NCBI RefSeq assembly: GCF_949987515.2 | Contig: NC_082701.1 | Coordinates: 35,543,755 to 35,607,754, forward strand | Direction: 5' to 3' | DNA length: 64,000 nt | Source: Delphinus delphis | Taxonomy: Eukaryota > Chordata > Mammalia > Artiodactyla > Delphinidae | In this document: one piece after another, positions 48,001-59,110 of the stretch | Layout of the letters: each line of letters begins with the position of its first letter | Numbering within the stretch: the stretch's first letter is position 1 | The notes under the pieces: model-generated | The model's input: the letters and a program-made list of their open reading frames with translations, nothing else | What the model was told of the DNA's origin: nothing | Databases searched by the model: none | Made by a program: the position numbers and the translations under genes

Positions 48001-49414
48001 GTAAATTAGAAACACTGTCTTATTCAGTTTCCCTAGGCAGAAGCTGGTATATTCTTGAATGGACAACCCTAAATTGTCTTTTCTGATCACTATCACTCCA
48101 GATACTACCACAGGAGAATGAAGTCAACAAAGCATGGTCTGGAAACAAGGTTGAAATAACAAACATACATGACAGATGATAAAATGCAAGGCAATATGAG
48201 GGACCTTCCTAAGACAGCATCCTGAAGTAAACTGCATTTATTTGCATATGAAAAGTGCAATATCAAATAAAAGCAACTTCTTAATTCAGATTTTTCAAAT
48301 TTCAACCTAAACACACTGACAAAGGCAAGTCAAGAAATCTGTCAAGAAAAGATGAAAGTGATGTTTTAGAGAGAAAAGAAGTTTGTCTTCTGTCACTGTC
48401 TTTACAGTGAGGACTAATTGTCCCATGTATGACATGTTTTAAAACTGTACCTCCTGGTAAGATATGTTTCCCCCAGCTGTATGAATCTCTTTGTGGTTTT
48501 GTTTTGTTTGTTTGTTTCTCAAAGAGCAAAGATCATACTCTTGGAGGAAATGTACTATATTTGAAATGGTCTCCAGTTTTCTTTGGAGGGAAAAAAGTGA
48601 GTAGCAGTGGGTGAAAATGCACATCATGAAGATTTAGACTGAATAGTTTGAAAAATTTGCTGGAAGATGAGTGAGTCTGTGTGTTGATGGGTACTAAGGA
48701 GAAACTCCAGCCCAACCTTCCACTTATTTACCTGAGGATCAAGTATATCTGAGCATGTCTAGAGGTATGGTGTGATGGGTCTGAAAATAGTCTCTTTTGA
48801 GAGAGGGAACAAGACATCCTCTAAGGAAAATAAATCTAGGGAAAGTAGGTACTTCAGTTTGATTGAACTAATAGAAATGTTCCATTTATTGAAGACAGAA
48901 GGTAATTTTGGATTCTGTCTCTGAGATTGTTTTCTGTCCATGTATACTCTCTGAGTCCTTGGGAATTCAAACTGAGAAAAATCTTGAAAGTGCTTTTTCA
49001 CTAAAAAGAGCAACTAAAGCCATTAGGCACACTGGACCACATAAGCTTGGTGCACATGAATGGAGAGTGATTCTAAGGTGGAAAAGAGTGTCCTTCCCAC
49101 AACAGTAGGGAATGTTGCATGATGAGGCCATGTGGAGAGTGCCAACAAACAGCAGGGGATGGCATGAGCATCACCTGCCGCTGTTTGGCATAGAGGAATA
49201 ATACTGGTTCCAAATAGGAAAACTATTGATATTCCTGTCACAGACAGGAGGTCAAATGTCTTTGTTTGCATAATATTCAAAGAGTAGTCTGTGTTATGTT
49301 TTCTACTCAAGCACAGTATAATACTTATGGGTTTGAAATATATATGGGTTTTAAAAACAAGACATACATTTGTTTTACTTGTGGACCTCTAGCATAACAT
49401 TGCTAACACTGTAC

Positions 49415-49545
49415 TCTAATTTTTGGTTTTCCCCACTAGACAGTGAACTCCTTAAGAACAGAGACCAGATTTTGCATATCTTTATCATTTAGCACCTGAC
49501 ACAGAGGCAGTATTGAAATACATATTTGTGTTAATAGAGAGAAAT
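49415..49545 (+). mobile_element. L2 3' end
   Basis: Ordered blocks ccactagacagtgaactcct, agaacagagaccagattttg and agcacctgacacagaggcag followed by a block like 'attgaaatacatatttgtg' match the L2 LINE 3' terminus on the plus strand. Confidence 0.68.
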
Positions 49546-50544
49546 AAAATCTTGCCTTTACCTCTGCAATTAGTTGGATTGATTATGTTCTCTTGTTACC
49601 TGATCACAGAAAAAAAAAAAAAAAAGAAATCCCACAAAGTATTCCTAGATGCTTATAATTATTGGTTTTGGGCTTGTACCTCTCTCCAGATTACAAGCTC
49701 CTCTAAATCAAGAGCTTATGTTTTGCTGACTACTTCAGAGCTGATGCCTATAACACTGGGTTATCAATATATTTTTACTGCGAAGTATACACAATTGAAA
49801 ATATAGACCCCTCACTATTTCCCTAAAGTAAGTCATACCAAAAAATGCCATTAACCCTAGGTAAGGATGCAATGGATAATGCAGTCATATACCCTATTCG
49901 AATTCCTCCTTTGTTTCAATTTCTGACAGGAGAATATTCATTTCCTTTTTTTTAGTAATATAGAAATACCTTTCATATCATAAGTGAAAAATAAGTACAT
50001 GAAATAGAATGCAGGCTATTATGATAGCTATACACATTTATGTAGAGAAGACCAAAAGGAAAAATATAAAGTCATTTGTAATTTATTTGAGGACTGGGGG
50101 ATTATATATTTCCCCATCTATTTTTCAAAAGTGCACTATTGTTATAATACTTTAAAAATAAAAATGTTAATTCAAAGATTATTAATAATATTCTTCACTT
50201 ATCTCCAGTATGGCTGTAATGTTGGCTGTAAATATGAAACTTTCTTTCACACACCAATATTTTCAAGAATGGAATATTCTCATGCAGTATGTGGTAAGAT
50301 GCATTATTTCTCTCTGGATTGGGCTGATATATTTTCAATCAAACCTGTTTCCTCTATGAAATTAAGTTTCCACTGGAGACTTTATTCTCACTGTATATAA
50401 GCAGTAGTTAACAAAAAGCCATTATTTTGAAATGTCAAGTGCTTCCTATTCTAAGGTGTTTTTATACATTGATAACTTACAATCAGCTTGATTAAAGCAC
50501 TGAAGCTTAAAAGTGCATTGGGACACCATCTTCATATACACAGG

Positions 50545-50598
50545 ATAAACCCAGAGGTTCAAATACAGAACTTAAACACAGAGGGTCAAATACAGAAC
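50545..50598. repeat. 27-bp tandem repeat, two copies
   Basis: 50545-50571 and 50572-50598 match at 24 of 27 positions around a shared gtcaaatacagaac-like core. The unit is a multiple of three, so a minus-strand frame across it repeats SVF-PL-LS, but no gene is supported. Confidence 0.85.
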
Positions 50599-51350
50599 TA
50601 CTATTTCTGAGGGAGGTACCACTTAGGAAAACCATGCTTTTTATGCCAGGAGAGATGTACTTAAATCCAAGGCTTTCATCCCTTGGAAGATGAATGAAGA
50701 TCCCTTTGTTTTTATCCTTCACCTCCTAGAATTCCCAGAACCTGACGGTAGAGAAATCCGCTTCTCTGGGTTGAACAGAGAAGGGTGCAAATAGTTTTAG
50801 CTCAAACAATAATGCTGTATCCAATTTCATAAACGATTCCACTTTCCTGAGACTTTCTCCTTAAGTCTGCATCTCTTCCTGTGTTCCCTATCTTGATACA
50901 CGGTTCCATCTTTCAGGAATTTACCTAAGACAAACACTTCACAGATATTACAAGACTTCCCTCTTCTTCATTCAAAAACTGTCAACTTCTGTCAACTAAA
51001 CCTCTAAAATGATTCTTGAGATGATTCCCTCTTTCTTTCTTTTCTTTTCTTTTTTAACATTTTTATTGGAGAATAATTGCTTTACATATTTGTGTTAGTT
51101 TCTGCTGTATGACAAAGTGAATCAGCTATACATATACATATATCCCCATACCCCTCTTTGTGTGTCTCTCTCCCACCCTTCCTATCCCACACCTCTGGGT
51201 GGTCACAAAGCACTGAGCTGATCATCCCTGTGCTATGTGTGGCTTCCAACTAGCTACCAATTTACATTTGGTACTGTATATATGACAGTACCACTGACTC
51301 ATTTTATCCCAGCTTCCCCTTCCCCTTCCCCATGTCCTCAAGTCCATTCT

Positions 51351-52958
51351 CAGTATTTTGTTGAGGATTTCCACATCTATGTTCATTAGCGATATTGGCC
51401 TGTAGTTTTCTTTTTTTGTGACATCTTTGTCTAGTTTTTGGTATCAGTGTGATTGTGACCTTGTAGAATGAGTCGGGGAGTGTTCCTCCCTCTGCTGTAT
51501 TTTGGGAGAGTTTGACAAGGATAGATGTTAGCTCTTCTCTAAATATTTGATAGAATTCCCCTGTGAAGCCATCTGGCCCTGGGCTTTTGTTTGTTGGAAG
51601 ATTTTTAATCACAGTTTTCAATTTCAGTGCTTGTGATTGGTCCGTTTATATTTTCTATTTCTTCCTGGTTCAGTCTCAGAAGGTTGTGCTTTTCTAAGAA
51701 TTTGTCCATTTCTTTCAGATTGTCCATGTTATTGGCATATAGTTTCTTGTAGTAATCTCTCATGATCCTTTGTATTTCTGCAGTGTCCGTTGTTACTTCT
51801 CCTTTTTCATTTCTAACTCTGTTGATTTGAGTCTTCTCCCTTATTTTTCTTGATTAGTCTGGCTAATGGTTGATCAATTTTATCTTGTCAAAGAACCAGT
51901 TTTTAGATTTATTGATCTTTGCTATCATTTCCTTCATTTCTTTTTCATTTATTTCTGATCTGATCTTTATGATTTCTTTCCTTCTGCTAACTTTGAGTTT
52001 CTTTTGTTCTTCTTTCTCTAATTGCTTTCAGTGTAAGGTTAGGTTGTTTATTTGAGATTGTTCTTGTTTCTTGAGATAGGATTGTATTGCTATAAACTTC
52101 CCTTTTAGAACTGCTTTTGCTGCATCCCATAGGTCTTGGGCCGTTGAGTTTTCATTGTCATTTGTTTCTAGGTATTTTCTGATTTCCTCTTTGATTTCTT
52201 CAGTGATCTCTTGGTTATTTAGTAGTGTATTGTTTAGCCTCCATGCGTTTGTAATTTTTACAATTTTTTTTCCTGTAATTGATATCTAGTCTCATAGCAT
52301 CGTGGTCGGAAAATGTACTTGATACAATTCCAATTTTCTGAAATTTACCAAGGTATGATTTATCCTGGAGAATGTTCCATGAGTGCTTGAGAAGAAAGTG
52401 TATTCTGTTGCTTTTGGATGGAATGTCCTATAAATATCAATTAAGTCCATCTTGATTAATATGTCATTTAAAGCTTGTGTTTCCTTATTTATTTTCATTT
52501 TAGTTGATCTGTCCATTGGTGAAAGTGAGGTGTTAGACTCTACTATTATTGTGTTACTGTGGGTTTCCGCTTTTATGGCTGTTAGTATTTGCCTTATATA
52601 TTGAGGTGCTTCTATGTTGAGTGCATAAAGATTTACAATTTTTATATCTTCTTCTTGGATTGATCCCTTGATCATTATGTAGTGTCCTTCTTTGTCTCTT
52701 GTAATAGTCTTTATTTTAAATTTTATTTTGTCTGATATTAGAATTGCTACTCCAGCTTTCTTTTGATTTCCATTTGCATGGAATATCTTATTCTATCCCC
52801 TCACTTTCAGTCTGTATGTTTCCCTAGGTCTGAAGTGGGTAGCTTGTAGACAGCATATATATGGGTCTTGTTTTTGTAACCATTCAATGTCTTTTGGTGG
52901 GCACAATTAATCCAGTTACATTTAAGGTAATTATTGATATGTATGTTTCTATTACCAT
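51351..52958 (-). pseudogene. L1 E ORF2, C-terminal half deleted
   Basis: Carries the endonuclease (52675-52292, GSIQEEDIKIVNLYALN) and the first part of the reverse transcriptase (51621-51304, [17 protein letters not shown]). The palm FADD box and everything after it are missing. The frame is also broken by a shift in the SDH region near 52300. Confidence 0.88.
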
Positions 52959-53016
52959 TTTCTGAAATGTTTTCAGTTTGTTATTGTAGGTCTTTTCCTT
53001 CTCTTGTGTCTCCTGC

Positions 53017-53900
53017 CTAGAGAAGTTCCTTAGCATTTGTTTTAAAGCTGGTTTGGTGGTGCTGAATTCTCATAGCTTTTGCTTGTCTGTAAAGGTTTTA
53101 ATTTCTCCATCAAATCTGAATGAGATCCTTGCTGGGTAGAATAATCTTGGTTGTATGTTTTTCCCTTTCATCACTTTAAATATGTCCTGCCAGTCCCTTC
53201 TGGCTTGCAGAGTTTCTGCTGAAAGCTCAGCTGTTAACCTTATGGGGATTCTCTTGTATGTTATTTGTTGCTTTTCCCTTGATGAATTTAATATTTGTTC
53301 TTTGTATTTAATTTTTGATAGTTTGATTAATATGTGTCTTGGCCTGTTTCTCCATGGATTTATCCTATATGGGACTCTCTGTACTTCCTGAACTTGCTTG
53401 ACTAGTTCCTTTCCTGTATTAGGGAAGTTTTCAACTACAATCTTTTACAATATTTTCTCAGTCCCTTTCTTTTCCCCCTCTTCTTCTGGGACTCCTATAA
53501 TTCAAATGTAGGTACATTTAATGTTGTCCCAGAGGTCTCTGAATCTGTCCTCAATTCTTTTCATTCTTTATTTTACTCTGCAGTAGTTATTTCCAGTATT
53601 TTATCTTCCAGGTCAGTTATTTGTTCTTCTGCCTCAGTTATTTATGCTATTGATTCCTTCTAGAGAAATTTTAATTTCATTTATTCTGTTGTTCATCATT
53701 GTTTGTTTGCTTTTTAGTTCTTCTAGGTCCTTGTTAAACATTTCTTGTATTTTCTCCATTCTATTTCCAAGATTTTGGATCATCTTTACTATTACTCTGA
53801 ATTATTTTTCAGTTCAACTGCCTATTTCCTCTTCATGTGTTTCGTCTTGTCAGTTTTTACCTTGCTCCTCCATCTGCTGTATATTTCTCTGTCTTCTCAT
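53017..53900 (-). pseudogene. L1 E ORF1, broken
   Basis: Same start (53898-53900) and stop (53017-53019) positions as the intact ORF1 of L1 B, but no long frame remains. The coiled-coil and RNA-binding blocks are recognisable from the DNA alignment only. Confidence 0.82.
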
Positions 53901-54463
53901 TTTGCTTAATTTACTGTGTTTGGGGTTTCCTATTTGCATGATGCAAGTTCATAGTTCCTGCTGTTTTTGGTGTCTGCCCCCAGTTGTGAGTTTCGTTCAG
54001 TGTGTTGTGCAGGCTTCCTGGTGGAGGGGGTTGGTGCCTGTGTTCTGGAGGGTGGGGATGGATCTTTTCCTTCTGATGGACAGGTCTCCTTCTGGTTGTG
54101 TGTTTTGGAGTGTTTGTGAACTTAGTATGATTTTAGGCAACCTCTCTGCTAATGGGTAGGGTTGTATTCTTGTCTTGTTAGATATTTGGCATGGGGTGTC
54201 CAGCACTGGAGCTTGCTGGTCGTTGAGTTGAGCTGGTTCTTAGTGTTGAGACTGAGATCTCTGGGAGAGCTCTCACTGATATATATTACATGGGGCCGGG
54301 AGCTCTCTGGTGGTCCAATGTCCTTAACTTGGCTCTTCCACCTCTGAGGCTCAGGCCTGACACCTGGCTAGATCATCAAGACCCTGTCAGCCACAAAGCT
54401 CAGAAGAAAAGGGGGGAAAAAAAGAAAAAAAATAAGTAAAATAAAGTTATTAAAATAAAAACT

Positions 54464-54465
<2 letters not shown>

Positions 54466-54506
<41 letters not shown>
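54466..54506. repeat. (TA)n microsatellite at a deletion joint
   Basis: About 20 TA units between two 5'UTR blocks that are 1.5 kb apart in L1 B. Confidence 0.95.
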
Positions 54507-54509
<3 letters not shown>

Positions 54510-54550
54510 TCCCATCCCTATTTTCTTTCTGTTTTTTCTTTTGTCCTACC

Positions 54551-54559
54551 CAGGTACAT
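54551..54559 (+). promoter_or_regulatory. antisense composite splice motif (L1 E)
   Basis: Pyrimidine tract, CAG at 54551-54553, then GTACAT at 54554-54559, antisense to L1 E. The donor half is one base weaker than in L1s A, B and D. Confidence 0.35.
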
Positions 54560-54724
54560 GGGATTTTCTTGTCTTTTGGGAAGTCTGAGAATCTTCTGCC
54601 AGAATTAAGTAGGTGTTCTGTAGGAGTTGTTCCACATGTATATGTATTTTTGATGTATTTGTGGCAAGGAAGGTGATCTCCATGTCTTACTCCTCCACCA
54701 TTTTGAAAGTCCTCCTCTTTTTTA

Positions 54725-55555
54725 CTTTTAGAATTAAAATGTACAGTCTGGAACACCGAATAAAATAAAATGATTATTGCCTGCAGCTTATTTATTTTGA
54801 AATGTGCCACATTCTTGGAAGATTCAATTGGTAGACCACAGAAATGATCACTATCAAGTGAACTATTCCTTGATAAGTACCATACAGAATGGAGAATATG
54901 GTTGTAAAATGAAAGTATTATGGGGTTTATTATTAGTGTATGAGGATAATTTTTACATGTGTCTGTGTGTGAAATCTATTACCCTTGTCTTTATCCAGAT
55001 TTTTCTATAGGGCAACAATAGAGATGTTATTGTGTGAAACTTGCAAAGAGTTAGCTGTTGTTTTATATTTTGGGGAGGACATAGTGACTAACTTGGAAAT
55101 TACTCTTTAACAATATTTCTCAAGATATTTTATGAAAATGAACAAAATCACATGGAAGCACTTAAAAATTCATAATCCTGAGCCCTACTCTAAATCATTT
55201 CACCTAGACCAGAAGCCTCATTCATTTTAGAAATTATTACCGGGTATATTCATACATTCCAAAGTTTGGTGTTGCTACTCTGTTACATAAAATACTCATC
55301 AGCTTTTGATTTTCAAATTAAACCAGTATACATTTTTTATTACTCTTATTATTTTGGAAGACCTAACAGAGGGAAACAGATGATTGATAAGGAGGAACTA
55401 AAATATTAATATTTTCTATAATTTAAACACTATGCTAGATTATTTCATAAAAGCTCTTTTTATTAAAACCTAAAAAAACTACATTAATATTTTATTATCT
55501 ACAGATGAGAAAACTGACACAGAAGAGTTTATTCTTTTATGCTAATACAGTCACA
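54725..55555. other. gene-free interval
   Basis: AT-rich DNA between two L1s. A stretch at about 55110-55280 (aatcacatggaagcacttaa, then cctgagccctactctaaatc) faintly resembles MER5A. Nothing else could be assigned. Confidence 0.6.
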
Positions 55556-55559
55556 GGAT

Positions 55560-58275
55560 TTCTAAATTGAAGTATAGTTGACTTATAATATTATATTAGC
55601 CTCAGGTGTACAACATAATGATTTGATATTTTTATACATTATGAAATGATCACCACTACAGTAAGTCTAGATACCATCTATCTCCATACAATGTTATTAC
55701 ATTATTATTGAATGTACTCCCTATGCTATACATTACATCCCCAGTACTTATTTATTTTATAACTTAAAGTTTGTAAATCTTAATCCTCTTCTCCTATTTT
55801 ACCTATCTCTGGCAATCATCAGTTTGTTGAATCTGAGTCTCTTTCTGTTTTGTCATGTTTGTGCATTTGTTTTGTTTTGTTCTTAAATATCACACAAAAG
55901 CAAAATCATATGTTATTTGTATTTCTCTGTCTGACTCATTTCACTTAGCCTAATACCAACGCTCTGGGTCCATCATGTTGTCACAAGTGGCAAGATTTCA
56001 TTTTTCTCCATGGCTGAGTATAATTCCATAATATATATACCACACCTTTATTCATCTATCAGTGGACACTTAGGTTGCATCTGTATCTTGGGCTATTGTA
56101 AATAATACTTCAATGAACATTATGGTACATATATATTTTTGAATTGGTGCTTTTGTTTTCTTCAGAGAAATACCTAGAAGTGGAATTGCTGGATTGTATG
56201 GTAGTTCTATTGATATTTTTAATTTAATCCACCAACAGTGCACAAGGGCTCCCTTTTCTCGACATCCTTGCCAACACTTGTTATTTCTTATATTTTTGAT
56301 AATAACCATTCTGGCAGCCATTGTGGTTTTGATCTACATTTCTCTGATCATTAGTGACTTTGAACATTTTTTGATGTGCCTGTTGGCCATCTGCATGTCT
56401 TCTTTGAAAAGTGTCTATTCAGGTCTCCTGCTCATGTTTTTTTAATTGGATTTTTTTAAATTAAGTTGTATGTGTTCTTTATATATATTGAATATTAACT
56501 CCATATCATTTGAAATATCTTCTCCCATTCAGTAGGTTCTATATTTTTTTCCTCCTTTGTCATAAATTAATTGACCATAAATGTATGGGTTTATTTCTGG
56601 GCCTCTATCCTGTTCCAGTGATCTATGTGTCTGTTTTCATGCCAGTGCCATACCGTTTTGATTACTGGGCCACTCTTTATCTCTCCTTCAATTCTGAATG
56701 ATAATTTTGCCAGGTAGAGTATTCTGGGTTGTATTTTTTTTTCCTTTAAGTACTTTAAATATATCATACCACTCTCTCATGGCCTGCATAGTGTCTGCTG
56801 AAAAAAATCATCTGATAGCCTTGAAGGGATTCCCTTGTATGTGACTAGTTGTTTTGCTCTTACTGCATTTAAAATTCTATCTATATCTTTAACTTTTGCC
56901 ATTTTATTATTATATATCTTAGTGTAGATATCTTTATGTTCATCTTTTTTGGGGACTCTCTGTGCTTCCTGGACTGGATATCTGTGTCCTTCCTAAGTTA
57001 GGGACATTTTCAGCCATTATTTCTTCAAATACTTTTTTTGCACCTTTATCTCTTCTCTCTCCAGGAATGCTTAATGTGAATATTAGTATGCTTGACATTG
57101 TCCCAGAAGTCCCTTAAACTCTTCTCATTTTAATTTTTTTTGTATGTTCTGATTGGTTGATTTCTACTATTTTGTCTTCCAGATTGCTCATACGTTCATC
57201 TGTATCATCCAATTTGCTGTCATTTCCCTCTAGTGTATTTTTCATTTCAGTTATTGTATTCTTCAGCTTTGGTAGGTTATTTCTCATGTATTCTAACTCT
57301 GTTGAATTTTCCACTGTGTTCCTCTATTCTTGTCCCAAGTTCAGTTAGCATACTTATGACCATTACTTTGAACTTTTTATCAGGTAAATTACTTATCTCT
57401 GTTTCACTAGAGTTTACTTCTGGGTTTTTATCTTGTTCTTTCATTTGGAACATATTCCTCTTTCTCTTCATTTTCTTTGACTTTTTGTGGGTTTTTTCCC
57501 TATGAATTAAGCAAAACAGTTACCTCTATTTCTCTTGAAGGCCAAGATGCTGTAGTGTGGGAGCATTCCCTGTGTAGACTGCCATGTGCTGGATGGCTTT
57601 GGCAGGCCAACTGGGGCTGGATAAGATATCAGACAAGGGGAAGAGGGGTCCTGGAGTGCACTGGTCTGGAGCCACTCTGTCAGGATGACTGGAGCTGGAG
57701 TGGGCAGTTTTTCTAGGGTGCACCAGCTCAGGCTGAGGTTACCTTAATGGGATGGTTGAAGCTGTAGCAGGTGTGAGCCTGGGCCATGCTGGTTTGGCCT
57801 TGGCAGGCTGTCTAGAGCCCCAGGCCCTTGTCAAACTGCTGCCTCTCTTCTGGGACTTGGAGTGCATTTGTGCACGAATCCTTTAATAGCAGGGTCTTGA
57901 TTTCCTATAGCCCTCCAGCTCTTCTGGATGTATACCCCATTGGTTGTCAAAGCCAGACAAGAGGGGGGTTTATCTTCCTTGTGATGGCCTCCATGGTGGG
58001 GTATCTGATGTGGGGTTCAAACTTATCACTCCTTAGAGAAGACCTCCACATTTGTGATATTCCCTCTAACTTATGGGTCACTGTGCTGGGGGTGTGTCTT
58101 GACTTGATAGCATCTTTGCCCCTTATGTCCAACTCAATGTAGCTTTATATTTATATCTTAGTTGAAGAGCTATTCTGCTAGTGTTCAGGTCATTCTCAGA
58201 GACAGTTGTTCTATATGTTGTTGTAGTTTTGGTGTGTCCATTGGAGGTGACCTCTGGTGCCATCTTGATCCCCAC
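55560..58275 (-). mobile_element. older L1 retrotransposon 'F', most of ORF2 deleted
   Basis: Minus-strand L1 related to L1 C. The 3'UTR and late ORF2 (55560-56690) join at about 56690 to the end of ORF1 (56695-57480), followed by the 5'UTR to 58275. About 3 kb, including the endonuclease and reverse transcriptase, is missing. A YY1-like motif (AAGATGGC, minus strand) lies at 58259-58266 near the 5' edge. Confidence 0.85.
56695..57480 (-). pseudogene. L1 F ORF1, broken
   Basis: The start region is readable at 57471-57277 (MKRKRNMFQMKEQDKNPEVN) and the coiled coil at 57314-57114 (ERMSNLEDKIVEINQSEHTK). The end of the gene has been lost or fused to late ORF2 at the deletion joint. Confidence 0.8.
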
Positions 58276-58702
58276 CCCCCAGCTCATAGGATTTCAACTC
58301 AGATTCTATACTTCACCTAACCCTATATCCTTTTATTTCATCTTTCTGAGCACAAAACAAAAGTCAAGATGTATGAATGATAAATAATAGCACATTTCAT
58401 GGGAATTCTAAAGAAGCAAAGATCAATGAGGGCTGTAGAGATGAGACCTGAAGTAGGCCTTGAAAATGGGTAGGGATTTCAAATAGGTGTTAATAGCAAA
58501 ACATGTTAATAGTAAAAGAAGTGATTGATGGGGTGAATATATGCATGCATAGATAAATAAATAAATATAATCTGGGGCATACTAAGTTCTCCTTCATACT
58601 AATTGCATAAATGTAAATTTGGGCTCAGTAGCCGACTAAAATACCTACCCAGTATTTCCTTGCAAATTTGAAAATAGTTCTTTATATGACAAATACTATA
58701 AG

Positions 58703-58820
58703 AGATCTATAATATGAATCCATGAAAATTGAAACCCTTTCTTACATAACAGCATATCAGCAGATCTATAATATGAATCCATGAAAATTGAAACCCTTTC
58801 TTACATAACAGCATATCATC
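58703..58820. repeat. 59-bp tandem duplication
   Basis: 58703-58761 and 58762-58820 are identical except for one base near the end. It starts agatctataatatgaatcc. Not part of any recognised repeat. Confidence 0.96.
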
Positions 58821-58964
58821 AGTTTGGATTATGCAATGGAACACATTCTAAGTAAGAGAAATGACATGAGTGATTACAGAGCAATAGGAATGAGAACAAC
58901 CTACCTAAATAGAACCAGAAAAGCAGCTAGTTTAAACCAAGGTGTTTGGGGAGTAGTAGTAACA

Positions 58965-59110
58965 TATATTTATAACATATCTTATGATTATAAAGCATTT
59001 TCATTTCCTTAATCATTTGATTCTCACAAAAGTATTATGAGTTATGAATTATTATTCTAATTTATTTTAAGCTGAGAAAGTTTTTACTTAAATTCATATG
59101 TCCTGGAAAA
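58965..59110 (-). mobile_element. probable MIR SINE fossil
   Basis: ataaagcattttcatttcct, then ttgattctcacaaaagtatt and attattattctaatttattt follow the reversed MIR tail-to-core order. Diverged. Confidence 0.48.

Larger units (their letters stand above)
46755..51040. other. gene-free interval with old repeats
   Basis: No exon recognised. It holds a possible LTR (46838-47378), a MER5A-like element, an L2 end and a 27-bp tandem repeat. The rest is AT-rich and unassigned. Confidence 0.65.
51050..54712 (-). mobile_element. L1 retrotransposon 'E', internally deleted twice
   Basis: Minus-strand L1 with both ends. The 3'UTR (51050-51350) joins directly to the reverse-transcriptase part of ORF2 at about 51350, losing about 2.2 kb relative to L1 B. 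The N-terminal half of ORF2 (to 52958) and ORF1 (53017-53900) follow. The 5'UTR is then cut again: at 54466-54506 a (TA)n array replaces about 1.5 kb before the last 200 bp of 5'UTR. Both ORFs are broken. Confidence 0.9.

Noticed and set aside
47923..48715. Several 60-75-codon minus-strand frames in a row, possibly exons.
   Set aside because: They overlap each other in different frames, one begins inside the MER5A-like fossil, and no consistent splice sites link them.
57477..58387. Higher-GC block with 79- and 104-codon frames that might be an exon cluster.
   Set aside because: It matches the position and style of the L1 C 5'UTR and belongs to L1 F.
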